Part shown: positions 52,384-61,484 of the stretch, piece by piece | Numbering within the stretch: the first letter of the stretch is position 1 | How the letters are laid out: each line of letters opens with the position of its first letter | Assembly (NCBI RefSeq): GCF_900105685.1 | Contig: NZ_LT629781.1 | Location: 558,001-622,000 of the forward strand | Length of the DNA: 64,000 nt | Reading direction: 5' to 3' | DNA from: Verrucomicrobium sp. GAS474 | GTDB lineage: Bacteria; Verrucomicrobiota; Verrucomicrobiia; Methylacidiphilales; GAS474 | Notes under the pieces: model-generated | The model's input: the letters and a program-made list of their open reading frames with translations, nothing else | Database searches by the model: none | What the model was told of the DNA's origin: nothing | Program-made: the position numbers and the translations under genes

Positions 52384-53535
52384 ATGGAACACAACCCGCG
52401 CCTCGATTCTCTGCGAGGCATCGCAGCGTTGGCAATCGTCAGCTACCATTGGAAGCGGGCTATTCCTTTCGGCTGGATCGGGGTCAGCTTCTTTTTTGTT
52501 CTTTCCAGCTACCTCGTCACCTCTCTTTTGATCGAGGCGAAGGATAGGCATCCCTCCTTTATCTCCTACTATAGCTCGTTCCTGAAGCGGAGGAGCTTGA
52601 GGCTGCTTCCTCTTTATTTTCTGTTCTTCGCCCTCGTCGTGGGCGTTTCCCTGGCCTCTGGCGTGTTTTTCAAGGTCGCGAACGATCTGATCTATTTGGC
52701 CACGATGACCTTCAATTATCGTGCGATTTTCGGAGTGGCAGGCGATTACGGGCACTTCTGGAGTTTGAGCGTGGAATGGCAGTTCTATATTCTATGGGGC
52801 CTCTGCGCCTGGTTTTTATCGAGGAAAAATCTGTTGAAAATGGCAATCATCCTGATCCCGCTGGGAATGGTCGCGCGGATCGGAACGTGGGCAGTGTTGA
52901 CCTCGTGGGGCTGGTCCGAGGGCCGCATTGCAGGAGCTGTTATGTTTAGCTCCTTCACTTATATCGAGGCTTTTTCTTACGGAGTGCTGCTCACCGATCC
53001 CGGGATCAGAAAAGGATTCGGCTCGAGGAAGGTGCTGGCCCTTTGCGCGGCGCTGACGGGACTGGGAGGGATATTTGTCACGCTGGAAGCATGGCGGCAC
53101 GGGTTGCTGGGGGTGGAGATCGGAGTGAAGAATCTGGGATATCCCGATGGGATGGTTTTGTCTCACGAATATTTGTGGGGCTATTCGATCCTCGCTCTCT
53201 TCCTGGCTTCTTTCATGGCCTTCGTGATCGAAGCGAAGCCGTGGGATCGCTGGCTCCTTTCGCCCGGGCTTCGTTATGTGGGAGTGATTTCCTACGGGAT
53301 TTATATCTACCACTTTCCCATCGTTCATTTCTTTTTGAAGTGGTCCCCCTCCCGCCCGGATGTGAAAGGGATCGATGTTTTATTGGATCCGCTCAATGCG
53401 GTTTTATTTGCGGCTGCCGTGGCGCTCACCCTGATCGCCGCTCACTTCTCTTATTTCTTCTTTGAAAAACGATTTTTGACCTCATCAACCGCGCGACCCT
53501 TCCCCATCCCTCAACCCAGAAACGACCCGACATGA
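52384..53535 (+). CDS. Membrane acyltransferase, family 3, within the fibre operon
   Basis: 383 residues from ATG 52384, 4 bp after the first fibre gene. Family motifs: EHNPRLDSLRGIAALAIVSYHW at the N-terminus and GHFWSLSVEWQFYILWGL; about ten membrane segments. Distantly related to the enzyme at 32144. Its stop overlaps the start of the second fibre gene (ATGA), so all three are translationally linked. Acyltransferases beside phage fibres often O-acetylate host glycans and thereby change receptors; that function here is an inference. Codon use is less GC-biased than in the 32-kb homologue. Confidence 0.85.
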   Translation: MEHNPRLDSLRGIAALAIVSYHWKRAIPFGWIGVSFFFVLSSYLVTSLLIEAKDRHPSFISYYSSFLKRRSLRLLPLYFLFFALVVGVSLASGVFFKVANDLIYLATMTFNYRAIFGVAGDYGHFWSLSVEWQFYILWGLCAWFLSRKNLLKMAIILIPLGMVARIGTWAVLTSWGWSEGRIAGAVMFSSFTYIEAFSYGVLLTDPGIRKGFGSRKVLALCAALTGLGGIFVTLEAWRHGLLGVEIGVKNLGYPDGMVLSHEYLWGYSILALFLASFMAFVIEAKPWDRWLLSPGLRYVGVISYGIYIYHFPIVHFFLKWSPSRPDVKGIDVLLDPLNAVLFAAAVALTLIAAHFSYFFFEKRFLTSSTARPFPIPQPRNDPT

Positions 53536-53647
53536 ACATCGACCTCAACGGCAACACGCTGATCCAAGGCTATTTCTCCGGCATCGGAGAGGAATTAACC
53601 GCCCTCAACGCCTCGAACCTGACGACCGGCACCGTCCCCGATGCGCG
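53532..53647 (+). repeat. Direct repeat, head of fibre gene 2
   Basis: Second copy of the 116-bp head repeat; see 51009-51124. The two are 2523 bp apart in direct orientation, so recombination between them would delete one tip plus the acyltransferase gene. Confidence 0.95.
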
Positions 53648-56507
53648 CCTGAGCACCGACGTGACGCTGCAGGGGAATACGTTCAATGCGGCGAATCAAC
53701 TGGTGCAGCTCGATTCGGTCGGTGCCGTGGCCATTGCAGGGTATACAGGCACGCCGTCGGTTTCGCCCACTGGCTGCCCAAAGATCACCGTGAACCCCGG
53801 AGGCGGAGTGGGGACGAGATCGGCGCAGAATTTCATGATTTGGATGACCGACTATGCCACGGGTAATCCCGGCGCGTGGAATTTCGACAACGAACCGATC
53901 CTCCGCTTCCCCAACAATAATCAAGGCGAGGACGCCGGATATCTCGTCTTTTACAACAAAGGCCCCGGCTATAGTCGGGCCGGGCGGATCGACCTGCGAG
54001 GCGGAACCTATCATGGAACCAGCGCCTATTCCGGGGACATCTCCATGGGTGGAGGCAGTGCGGCGGATACGCATGGCGGCGCGGTCGTAACGGACGGCGG
54101 CTCCGTGGCCGGGGCTCATGGTGGAGAGCTTAACCTGCGAGGAGGATCCTCCTACCCCGGCGGATCGATTAACCTGAGCAACGGTGGAGGAACGATCGCA
54201 CTGGGTACAGGGAATACGCTGACGCTGCCGAATGCGACGGGAACGGTGGCGCTTCAATCCGATATTACGGGTTATCTTCCTCTTTCCGGGGGAACGCTGA
54301 GTGGATCGCTCAACATTACTCCTGCGACCGGAGAGGCGAGTTTGAAAATTATTAGTGGGGATACCGATTCGTATCTCCAACTCGGGACTGCCGGAACCAG
54401 TTACTGGACCTTCTTTTCCGGGGCGGACACCGATTTTCAACTTGCAGGCCCGACGGGCAGTAACCTACGAATCAGCAGAACGACTGGATTCATGTCCTTT
54501 TATAAGGACGCCGCCTTTTCCGGCGCTCTCTCGGCCGGCACCTTCTCTGGCTCCGGCTCCGGTCTGACAGGGATCCCTCTTTCCGGCTTGGCGTCGAGTG
54601 GCGCATCAAGCGGGGAGGTACCGGTCTGGAACGGAACGGCTTGGGTGCCGGGGACGACTGCGGGCTCAGGCACGGTGACGAGTGTCGGTCTTTCGATCCC
54701 CTCGGTCCTCGGTACGGTTTCAGGCTCTCCAGTGACGGGAAGCGGGACGCTGGCGATCACCGCCCCGACCATGGCGACGGGGGCCTTCATCGCCTCCCCG
54801 GCAGGAACGAGCGGCACGGCAGTGGCCCGGACGATTGTGGCTTCGGATATCTTCAGCATTCTTTCGGCGGCGATGGACACAGCCTTCGGGTCAGCGCAGG
54901 GGAATGTCCTGCAGCGGACGGCGTCGGGATGGAGTGTGCTGGCCCCCGGGACGGCGGGCCAGGTGTTGACGACGAACGGCGCGGGAGCCAACGCGGTCTG
55001 GGCGGCCTCGGGCGGGGGAACCTCCGTCCAGGTGCCGGTGCGGCAGACGGCCCTTTCCGGTGCGGTGAATGCGACGGGGCAGGGGAACTGCCTCACGACG
55101 GGCTCCGGATTCCAGCCGGGGGTGACGACGAATGCGGGAAGCGATCCTCTGACGCTCGCCTTCGCGTCGGGATTCGGCAGCTCGGGCAATGTCGATTACG
55201 TGGAGCAGATCACAGCGGATCAGGCGACTTACTGGTCTGCCTTGCCTGCGAATAATCTCTCCTTCCTCGCCATCACCCGGACGGGTGTCGGGAGCCTCTC
55301 GCCCTACGCGACCTTGGCCCCGCCCCAATACGGCTACGCCTACAATCCGACGGCGCAGACGGCGCTCTCCCTCAACAACAAGAGCACGGATGATTTCGGG
55401 AATGCCTGGACGAATGCCTCGGTGACATTCACCGGCGCGTCCCCGCAGATCGCGGGAACGCAGGTCGGCGTGTTCAACGGCAGTTCCTCTCGCATGTCCT
55501 CCACCAGCTTCACCACCTTGGGGGTGGGAGGGTGGGCGCTGCGGGGATGGTTTAAAATGGGTTCGTTGGCATCGCCACAAGGACTCTTCCAATTCTGCAA
55601 TTCGGCAAACAATTTAGGGGCAGCCGTTCTTGTTTCTTCCTCGGGCAAGACTCAGCTCAATCTTTCCAGCAACAACTCCTCATGGGATATCGCCAACTCC
55701 ACTGCGGGATCGATCACGATGACCACGGGGACATGGTATTTTGTGGAACTGACCTTCGATTCGGTGGCGGGGAAATACGTTCTCTACATTAACGGCGTGG
55801 CGGATCAGACGATTACCTCGACCTCCCGGATTTGCAGGATCAACACGGGATACGTCGGATTCAACAACCCGACGGGGACGAATACGTGGCTTACGGGCAA
55901 TGCGCAAGGATTCGAGTTCCTCCCCTACTGCCAGCATCCCAACGGAACGACCTACTCGGTCCCGACCGCGCTCGCCGACGTCACAGCGGCGGGGTACGCC
56001 TCCGATTGGTTCGATATCTCGTTTTATACGTTGAAACGGATCGCCGCAGCGTCGGCTTCGTCGGGGGTCAATCCCACGTTTGCCGCGGTGAACCGCGTCT
56101 ACGTCGGTGAGGCGACCACAGGGGCCTCGACCGTGTCGTCGATTGTGACCTATGCTTATCAGGGGAAGTACAGCACGGGTTTCATCCCCACCCTGCCGGG
56201 GTTGTCGGCGGCGGTTTCCTACAACCACAACATTGGCACCAACCTGTTAAGCAATCCGCTCCTTTCCTTGAAATGCCTGACGGCGGACCAGAGCTATGTG
56301 GCCGGAGACATCGTCACGGGATGGGGAGGATACAATCCCTCGCCCGATTACGTTCCCGTCCCTTTGACGTGGACCAGCAAGACCATCGGGTTCTCCACGA
56401 TGGCCAATCAGGCATGGAAGACGGTCTACAAGACCGGCGGCAGCATCGTGGTCATCACGAACTATAGCTATTGGGCCTACCAGATCACGGTCCAGAGAGG
56501 GTTTTGA
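53532..56507 (+). CDS. Large tail-fibre-like protein with LamG/ConA-like domain
   Basis: 991 residues. The head is the same as in the protein at 51009. Then come GG-rich beta-helix repeats, a fibre repeat (YLPLSGGTLSGSLNI), a Gly/Ser/Thr-rich shaft (GSGTVTSVGLSIPSVLGTVS), and a concanavalin/LamG-type lectin domain around residues 640-800 (VGVFNGSSSRMSSTSFTTLG, TGTWYFVELTFDSVAGKYVL). No signal peptide. Plausibly a second fibre with a carbohydrate-binding tip. Its start overlaps the acyltransferase stop by 4 bp. Confidence 0.75.
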   Translation: MNIDLNGNTLIQGYFSGIGEELTALNASNLTTGTVPDARLSTDVTLQGNTFNAANQLVQLDSVGAVAIAGYTGTPSVSPTGCPKITVNPGGGVGTRSAQNFMIWMTDYATGNPGAWNFDNEPILRFPNNNQGEDAGYLVFYNKGPGYSRAGRIDLRGGTYHGTSAYSGDISMGGGSAADTHGGAVVTDGGSVAGAHGGELNLRGGSSYPGGSINLSNGGGTIALGTGNTLTLPNATGTVALQSDITGYLPLSGGTLSGSLNITPATGEASLKIISGDTDSYLQLGTAGTSYWTFFSGADTDFQLAGPTGSNLRISRTTGFMSFYKDAAFSGALSAGTFSGSGSGLTGIPLSGLASSGASSGEVPVWNGTAWVPGTTAGSGTVTSVGLSIPSVLGTVSGSPVTGSGTLAITAPTMATGAFIASPAGTSGTAVARTIVASDIFSILSAAMDTAFGSAQGNVLQRTASGWSVLAPGTAGQVLTTNGAGANAVWAASGGGTSVQVPVRQTALSGAVNATGQGNCLTTGSGFQPGVTTNAGSDPLTLAFASGFGSSGNVDYVEQITADQATYWSALPANNLSFLAITRTGVGSLSPYATLAPPQYGYAYNPTAQTALSLNNKSTDDFGNAWTNASVTFTGASPQIAGTQVGVFNGSSSRMSSTSFTTLGVGGWALRGWFKMGSLASPQGLFQFCNSANNLGAAVLVSSSGKTQLNLSSNNSSWDIANSTAGSITMTTGTWYFVELTFDSVAGKYVLYINGVADQTITSTSRICRINTGYVGFNNPTGTNTWLTGNAQGFEFLPYCQHPNGTTYSVPTALADVTAAGYASDWFDISFYTLKRIAAASASSGVNPTFAAVNRVYVGEATTGASTVSSIVTYAYQGKYSTGFIPTLPGLSAAVSYNHNIGTNLLSNPLLSLKCLTADQSYVAGDIVTGWGGYNPSPDYVPVPLTWTSKTIGFSTMANQAWKTVYKTGGSIVVITNYSYWAYQITVQRGF

Positions 56508-56598
56508 GCAGGCGATGAGAATGGGCTTCGTGATCTTTTAAAGAGCCAGCGTCCTCTAAATAAGCTCGAAAATGAACTTTCTCCACTTTCGAGGAAAG

Positions 56599-56672
56599 TG
56601 GAGCGGGTGAAGGGAATCGAACCCTCGTCTCAGCCTTGGGAAGGCCATATTCTACCATTGAACCACACCCGC
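56599..56672 (-). tRNA. tRNA-Gly (anticodon CCC)
   Basis: 74 nt with encoded CCA. The acceptor stem GCGGGTG pairs with CACCCGC, the D-loop is GGTTCAATGGTAGAA-like, the anticodon loop is TTCCCAA (anticodon CCC) on a stem with two G-T wobbles, and the T-arm is GAGGGTTCGATTCCC. It lies 92 bp beyond the second fibre gene and may mark the edge of the accessory island. No duplicated tRNA end is visible within the window. Confidence 0.95.
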
Positions 56673-56711
56673 GTGCGCCGGTCCTTCGGAGGAAGGAAGC
56701 GAGATGGGATC

Positions 56712-57206
56712 TTACCGAAGTTTGGGGCGGAATCCAGAAATATGTTCCAGGCACTCGGCGATGGCCGGGAGGAGGGGGGGGAGGCACTCCCCGATGGCCC
56801 GGGGTTTGCCGGGGAGGTTGACGATGAGGGTGCCGCCTCGGATGCCGGCGGTGGCGCGGGAGAGGAGGGCGGTGGGGACGCGGGCGATGTCGTAGGAATG
56901 GCGGCGCATGAGCTCGCCGAAGCCGGGGAGCTCTTTTTCGAGGACGGCGCGGGTCGCCTCGGGGGTGATGTCGCGGGGGGCGGGGCCGGTGCCGCCGGTG
57001 GTGACGACGAGGGGAAGGCGCTCGTCGTCGGCCAGCCGCTTCAGGAGGGCGGTGAGGCCGGGGAGGTCGTCGGGCATGAGGACGCGGACGAAGTCGACGG
57101 GCTCGTCGAAGCACGCGGAGATGACGCGCTCGATCTCGGGACCGCTCTGGTCTTCGTAGAGGCCGGAGGAGGCCCGGTCGCTGAGGGTGATGCGGCCGAT
57201 TTTCAT
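56712..57206 (-). CDS. mogA: Molybdopterin adenylyltransferase
   Basis: 164 residues from ATG 57206; a longer frame starts at 57254. Motifs MKIGRITLSDRASSGLYED at the N-terminus, VVTTGGTGPAPRDITPEAT and the C-terminal NLPGKPRAIGECLPPLLPAI are diagnostic of the MogA/MoaB family and closer to MogA. It adenylylates molybdopterin before molybdenum insertion. No other moa/moe gene is in the window. Confidence 0.9.
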   Translation of the reverse strand: MKIGRITLSDRASSGLYEDQSGPEIERVISACFDEPVDFVRVLMPDDLPGLTALLKRLADDERLPLVVTTGGTGPAPRDITPEATRAVLEKELPGFGELMRRHSYDIARVPTALLSRATAGIRGGTLIVNLPGKPRAIGECLPPLLPAIAECLEHISGFRPKLR

Positions 57207-57219
57207 GGGGATGACTCTA

Positions 57220-58161
57220 TCACAAGGAGGGGGGCTGGTCGCCAGGGCCGCCACGGTTATTTTTGCCGAGCCGGAAGGCGGGGAAGGTTTCCCGCAGGAG
57301 GCCGGTCCAGGCGCGGGCGGCGGGGGAGAGGGGGCGGCCCCGGCGCCAGATGAGGCCGGGGGTCCAGCCGAGGTCGGCGTCGGCGAGGGGGATGGCGCGG
57401 ATGGGAAGGAGGCGGCGGACTTCGACGACGAGGCGGGGGAGTATCCCGACGCCGAGCCCGGCGGCGACGAGGGCGATGATGAAATCGGGCTGGGCGCTGC
57501 GGGCGGCCTCGGCGGGGGAGAAGCCGCGCTTGCGGCAGGCGCTCTCGATGACGGCGTTGAGGGAGAAGCCTTCCTCGAAGAGGACGAAGGGCTGCCCGGC
57601 GAGGTCTTTCAGCCGGATCGGCTTTCCCTTCGGCCAGGCGAAGCCGGGGGGAAGGAGGGCCATGAGGGGCTCCCGGTGGATTTCCCTCCAGGCGCATCCC
57701 TTCAGGAGGGGCGGCAGGGTGACGCCGAGTTCGAGCTCCCCGGCGACGACTTTTTCCTCGAGCCACCGCCCGCCCGCTTCCTTCAGCCGGATCTCGATGC
57801 CGGGATGGCGGCGGCGGTATTCGGCGATGGCCCCGGCGAAGAGGGTGCCGCTGCCGAGGGGCGGGATGCCGAGGTCGAGGTGGCCCCGGCGGAGGCCGTT
57901 CAGGGCGTCGAGGTCGCCGCGCAGCCCCTCCTGCTCCCGCAGGAGGGCGAGGCCGCGCCGGTAGACGACCTCCCCGGCGGCGGTAAGGCGGGGCCGTCCC
58001 GACCGGGCGCTCCGGTCGAGGAGGGGGGAGCCGCAATCGTGCTCGAGCTGGGCGACGGCCTTGCTGACGGTCGACTGGGTCGCTCCGAGGGTCTTGGCCG
58101 CCTTGGAGAAGCCGCCCTGTTCGACGACCTCCTTCAACGCCCGCACGTGCCGGATTTCCAT
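57220..58161 (-). CDS. LysR-family transcriptional regulator
   Basis: 313 residues from ATG 58161. The N-terminal HTH is MEIRHVRALKEVVEQGGFS, then KAAKTLGATQSTVSKAVAQL, followed by a two-lobed effector domain. It lies 98 bp from, and divergent to, the lrgAB-like pair. In Bacilli the LysR protein CidR controls cidAB in response to acetate, so an equivalent role here is reasonable but unproven. The gap contains ATTCC/GGAAT inverted half-sites. The stop lies 14 bp from the mogA start, so the two may be co-transcribed. Confidence 0.9.
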   Translation of the reverse strand: MEIRHVRALKEVVEQGGFSKAAKTLGATQSTVSKAVAQLEHDCGSPLLDRSARSGRPRLTAAGEVVYRRGLALLREQEGLRGDLDALNGLRRGHLDLGIPPLGSGTLFAGAIAEYRRRHPGIEIRLKEAGGRWLEEKVVAGELELGVTLPPLLKGCAWREIHREPLMALLPPGFAWPKGKPIRLKDLAGQPFVLFEEGFSLNAVIESACRKRGFSPAEAARSAQPDFIIALVAAGLGVGILPRLVVEVRRLLPIRAIPLADADLGWTPGLIWRRGRPLSPAARAWTGLLRETFPAFRLGKNNRGGPGDQPPSL

Positions 58162-58183
58162 GCCGTGCAATCTGGGGCATTTC

Positions 58184-58232
58184 ATTCCGTTTTGGAATCT
58201 CGATTATTCCATCAATTCATTTCTGGAATTCC
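58184..58232. promoter_or_regulatory. ATTCC/GGAAT inverted repeats, LysR binding region
   Basis: ATTCC-GTTTT-GGAAT at 58184-58198 is a perfect inverted repeat of LysR T-N11-A form. A second pair, ATTCC at 58206 and GGAATTCC at 58225-58232, lies just downstream. All are between the divergent starts. Confidence 0.5.
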
Positions 58233-58258
58233 GATTCGGGAGGCATCCTTTTCCTTCG

Positions 58259-58705
58259 ATGAAGCCCGCTTCCGATCCTCCCCCTCCGTTCCGGATGCCC
58301 CGGCTGCTCCGGCTGGCCTCGCTCGGCTACCGGCAGAGCGCGGCATTGCAGGTCGGCTTCCTCACGGCGATCTGGGCGGGGAGCCAGCTCCTGGCGACGG
58401 CGCTCCGCATCCCGCTCCCTCCCGGCGTCGTCGGGTTCTTCCTCGTGATTTTCTGCCTCCGGCAGCGGTGGCTCTCCCCGCGCTGGTTCCAGAAGGGGGC
58501 GTCGGGGCTGCTGAACCACCTCACGCTGTTCTTCGTCCCCGCGATGGTCTCCCTGATCGGCAGGCCGGAGCTCCTCGGCCCGCTCGGACTGAAGCTCCTC
58601 CTCGCCGTCGTCGTCGGGACCCTCCTCGTGATGGCGACGACGGCCCTCGTCATCGACCTCAGCCTCGGTCGGGCGCGGACGGAACCGCCGGCCCCTTCCT
58701 CATGA
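58259..58705 (+). CDS. lrgA: CidA/LrgA-family holin-like protein
   Basis: 148 residues from ATG 58259. Four membrane segments (ALQVGFLTAIWAGSQLLATAL, PLPPGVVGFFLVIFCL, LTLFFVPAMVSLIG, LLLAVVVGTLLVMATTALVI). The motif PLPPGVVGFFLV and FFVPA are characteristic of CidA/LrgA. The family affects autolysis, and in some bacteria transports pyruvate with the partner protein. Its last codons overlap the lrgB start (ATGA). Confidence 0.85.
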   Translation: MKPASDPPPPFRMPRLLRLASLGYRQSAALQVGFLTAIWAGSQLLATALRIPLPPGVVGFFLVIFCLRQRWLSPRWFQKGASGLLNHLTLFFVPAMVSLIGRPELLGPLGLKLLLAVVVGTLLVMATTALVIDLSLGRARTEPPAPSS

Positions 58706-59433
58706 ACGTCGTCGTCCCGCTTCTCTGGATCGGGATCACGCTGGCGTTTTACGTCGCCGCGCTCCGGCTCTATCGACGGCACCGGCGCTGGTGGACGGCC
58801 CCGCTCCTGGTGACGTGGCTCCTCTGCGGCCTCCTCCTCTTCCTCTCCCGGACGCCCTACCCGGAATACCTGCGCGGGGCCCACTGGTTCGTCTTCCTCC
58901 TCGGCCCGGCGACGGTCGCCTTCGCCCTCCCGGTCTACCGGCAGCGGGCGCTGATCCGGCATCACGGCCGGACGATCGCGGCGGGCGTCGTCGCGGGAAG
59001 CCTCGCCTCGCTCGGCAGCGGGTGGGCGCTGGCCCATCTCCTCCACCTCCCGCCCGAGATCGAGGCGAGCCTCCTCCCCCGCTCGGTGACGACGCCCTTC
59101 GCGCTCGCCGTCTCGGAGCGGCTCGGCGGCATCCCGGAATTGACCGCCTCCCTGACGGCGGCGACGGGACTCTTCGGCGCGGCGATCGGCGAAGGGTTCC
59201 TCCAATGGCTGCCGCTCCGGTCGAAGCTGGCCGCCGGGTTCGGCCTCGGCCTGCGCTCGGTCAGCTGCTCCTTCACCTCGGGGGCGATGCTGGGGATGGG
59301 AGCCCATGGCGCGGGGGTGGCCCGGGCGCGGGAACGGGGAGACGAGGCGGCGGCGATCGCGGGGCTGGTGATGATTTTCGCCGGGCTATTGAATGTGGCG
59401 GGGGCGACGCTCTACGTCCTGGCGCGGAGCTGA
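58702..59433 (+). CDS. lrgB: CidB/LrgB-family membrane protein
   Basis: 243 residues, seven or eight membrane segments. Family motifs FLLGPATVAFALPVYRQ, LPRSVTTPFALAVSERLGG and GAHGAGVARA are clear. It starts inside the lrgA stop codon, so the two are co-translated, as in Bacillus and Staphylococcus cidAB/lrgAB. The 3' end overlaps the convergent glycosyltransferase gene by 22 bp. Confidence 0.88.
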   Translation: MNVVVPLLWIGITLAFYVAALRLYRRHRRWWTAPLLVTWLLCGLLLFLSRTPYPEYLRGAHWFVFLLGPATVAFALPVYRQRALIRHHGRTIAAGVVAGSLASLGSGWALAHLLHLPPEIEASLLPRSVTTPFALAVSERLGGIPELTASLTAATGLFGAAIGEGFLQWLPLRSKLAAGFGLGLRSVSCSFTSGAMLGMGAHGAGVARARERGDEAAAIAGLVMIFAGLLNVAGATLYVLARS

Positions 59434-60683
59434 TCCGAGGCCGCCTCGATCGCCCGCCAGCGCTCCCCCCACGTATGGCGCGCGAGGAACGCCTCCCGCG
59501 CCCGCCGCCCGGTCTCGCACAGCGCCTCCCGATCCCTCATCAATAGCATAGCTCGGTCGGCCAGCGCGGCCTCGTCAGCGGCGTAGAACATCTCCCGCTC
59601 CGGGGCGAAGAGGGCGGGATAGCCGGGGCGTCCGTCGGTGAGGAGGGGAACGCCCGCCGCCGCCGTCTCGAACATCCGGAAGGGCGCGCCCGACTCGATG
59701 CTCTGCGGGTCGAGCCATTGGACCTGGAGGGCCCCGGCGCGGAAGAGGGCGGGCCAGCGGGCGGCGGGAATGTCGGTCGTCTCCCGAAAAGCGACCCCCG
59801 TTCCGAGTTCCCGGCGCAGTTCCTCCTCGCGGGCGAAGACCTCGGTCCGGTGGCCGCTCAGGACGGCGACGGGGACCCGTTGCGCCAGGGCGCGGAGGCC
59901 CCGGAGGCGGGCGACCCGTTTCCCCCAGCGCCAGATTTCGTACCGGGCCAGGGCGAGGGCCGACGGCGTGGCGAGCCAGCGGTCGAGGATCAGCTTCCGT
60001 TTCGGCGGAAGGGCGGCGGCGACGGCATCGGCGAGGGCGTAGGCGGGGAAGGGCCAGGCGGCCTCCTCCATCGCGGCGGTCGAGGCGGCGATCCACTCGA
60101 CGACGGGGGGCGGGAAGGAGGCGAGCTTCGCCTCGAGCGCCGCCCGTGCGGGGACGGTTCCGAGGAAGACGGCGTGGTCGGCCAGCTCGGGATAGAGCGC
60201 CTCCGCTTCCGTCGCCATCCCCCCCTCGACGAAGGCGGCGTCGGCGGAGAGGTCAGTCGGCAGGGCGGGGAATCGGGCGTGCCGTTCCCACTCCCCGCGC
60301 CACCAGCCGTCGTGGAAGAAAACGGCGACGCGGGCCTCCTCGTGCCACCGCTTCCAGATCGCCACCCCCTCGGGGGCCATGGTGGCGGGGCAGCGGTAGA
60401 AGTCGTCGTACCACAGCGCCGCCTTCGGGATCTCCCGCAGGCGGGCGTCGTACCACAGCCCGGGCCACGCAAGGGGGGTGTCCATCAGGAAGGCAATCCG
60501 TTCCGGGGCGGCGGCGGCGATCTCCCCCCGGAGGGCCTCGACGGGGCGGGGCTGCCCGGCCTCGTCGCGGAGGAAGAGGACGACCGGTTCCTTCCCGACC
60601 GCACGGACGCCGGAACGGAGGCCCCGGGTGAAGAGGCGCTCGACGCCGTGATGCGATTCGAGGAAGAGAACCCGGCCCGGCAT
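59412..60683 (-). CDS. CgeB-like glycosyltransferase
   Basis: 423 residues, predicted GT-B fold. The C-terminal half has GAPFRMFETAAAGVPLLTDGRPG, the donor-binding E-x7-E-like region of group 1/CgeB glycosyltransferases, and HTWGERWRAIEA near the end. The N-terminal half (RVLFLESHHGVERLFTRGLR, ALWYDDFYRCPATM) resembles the CgeB/DUF3880 class. It probably modifies a surface glycan or protein. It is followed on the same strand by no further gene; the PHP gene lies 23 bp upstream and is likely co-transcribed. Confidence 0.6.
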   Translation of the reverse strand: MPGRVLFLESHHGVERLFTRGLRSGVRAVGKEPVVLFLRDEAGQPRPVEALRGEIAAAAPERIAFLMDTPLAWPGLWYDARLREIPKAALWYDDFYRCPATMAPEGVAIWKRWHEEARVAVFFHDGWWRGEWERHARFPALPTDLSADAAFVEGGMATEAEALYPELADHAVFLGTVPARAALEAKLASFPPPVVEWIAASTAAMEEAAWPFPAYALADAVAAALPPKRKLILDRWLATPSALALARYEIWRWGKRVARLRGLRALAQRVPVAVLSGHRTEVFAREEELRRELGTGVAFRETTDIPAARWPALFRAGALQVQWLDPQSIESGAPFRMFETAAAGVPLLTDGRPGYPALFAPEREMFYAADEAALADRAMLLMRDREALCETGRRAREAFLARHTWGERWRAIEAASDQLRART

Positions 60684-60706
60684 GATGGTCTGGGCCCCGG
60701 CGGGGG

Positions 60707-61447
60707 CTAGGCCCGGGGGATGGAGGCCGCGGCGGTGGCTTGGGCTTCGGCCTTCGCTTTCGCCTTCTTCCGCGCGCCGAAGCGGAAGACGTTGTTGAAG
60801 GTCTTCCGCAGCGCTTCCTTCCGCGTGAGGTAACGCTGCTGGAGGCGGGGATGCTTCACGACGGCCTTCAGGACCCCGGCGACGTTGAAGGTCTCGGCAT
60901 CGAGGATCGAGTAGGAGACCCCGAGGGCCTCGACGTGGTGGGAATCGCTCGCCGCCGTCATCGGGAGGCCGCGCCGCTCGGCGTAGTCGAAGGCCTGCTG
61001 GTTCCAGCGGCGGAAGGTGGTGGCGGCGTTGAAGACCTCCAGGGCGTCGAAGGGGAGGGTGTCGAGGACCGACTCCCGGATCCCGGCGCGGAAGGAATCA
61101 TAGGGGTGGGGCGGGATCGCGATGCCGCCCTGCTTGTGGATCAGCTCGACGGCCTCGGCCGCGGGGATCCCCTTCAGGTCGGGGAGGCGGATGCCGAGGG
61201 CAAGGAGGTGGCCCTCCCGGGTCGAGATCTCCTGCCCCGGGATGATGAGGAAGCCGTCGACCGGCTCCCCGTCGGCGCGGAGGAGGCCCTTCGACTCGAA
61301 GTATTCAACGCAGGCGCTGGTGTTGTGATCGGTGATCGCGAAGCCGTGGAGACCCCGCGCCTTCGCGACGGCGACCATCTCTTCCGGCTCGGAGACACCG
61401 TCGGAGGAGAAGCGGGAGTGGGCGTGGAGGTCGAGGTTCAGGATCAC
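60707..61447 (-). CDS. PHP-domain metal-dependent phosphoesterase
   Basis: 246 residues. The four PHP motifs are seen: LDLHAHSRFSSDG (His8, His10), ITDHNT, PHPYDSF and ASDSHH. Such stand-alone PHP proteins hydrolyse small phosphate esters or 3',5'-nucleoside bisphosphates with three metal ions. A C-terminal Lys/Ala-rich tail (FGARKKAKAKAEAQATAAA) may be disordered. It is divergent from ubiE/menG. Confidence 0.85.
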   Translation of the reverse strand: MILNLDLHAHSRFSSDGVSEPEEMVAVAKARGLHGFAITDHNTSACVEYFESKGLLRADGEPVDGFLIIPGQEISTREGHLLALGIRLPDLKGIPAAEAVELIHKQGGIAIPPHPYDSFRAGIRESVLDTLPFDALEVFNAATTFRRWNQQAFDYAERRGLPMTAASDSHHVEALGVSYSILDAETFNVAGVLKAVVKHPRLQQRYLTRKEALRKTFNNVFRFGARKKAKAKAEAQATAAASIPRA

Positions 61448-61484
61448 GGCCCCCCCATTTTAAACGCCTCCCGGCCCGGATACA

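Noticed and set aside
56599-56672. tRNA-Gly as an attachment site for the RHS/fibre island
   Set aside because: I looked for a second copy of the tRNA 3' end within the island and at its left edge and saw none, and there is no integrase gene.
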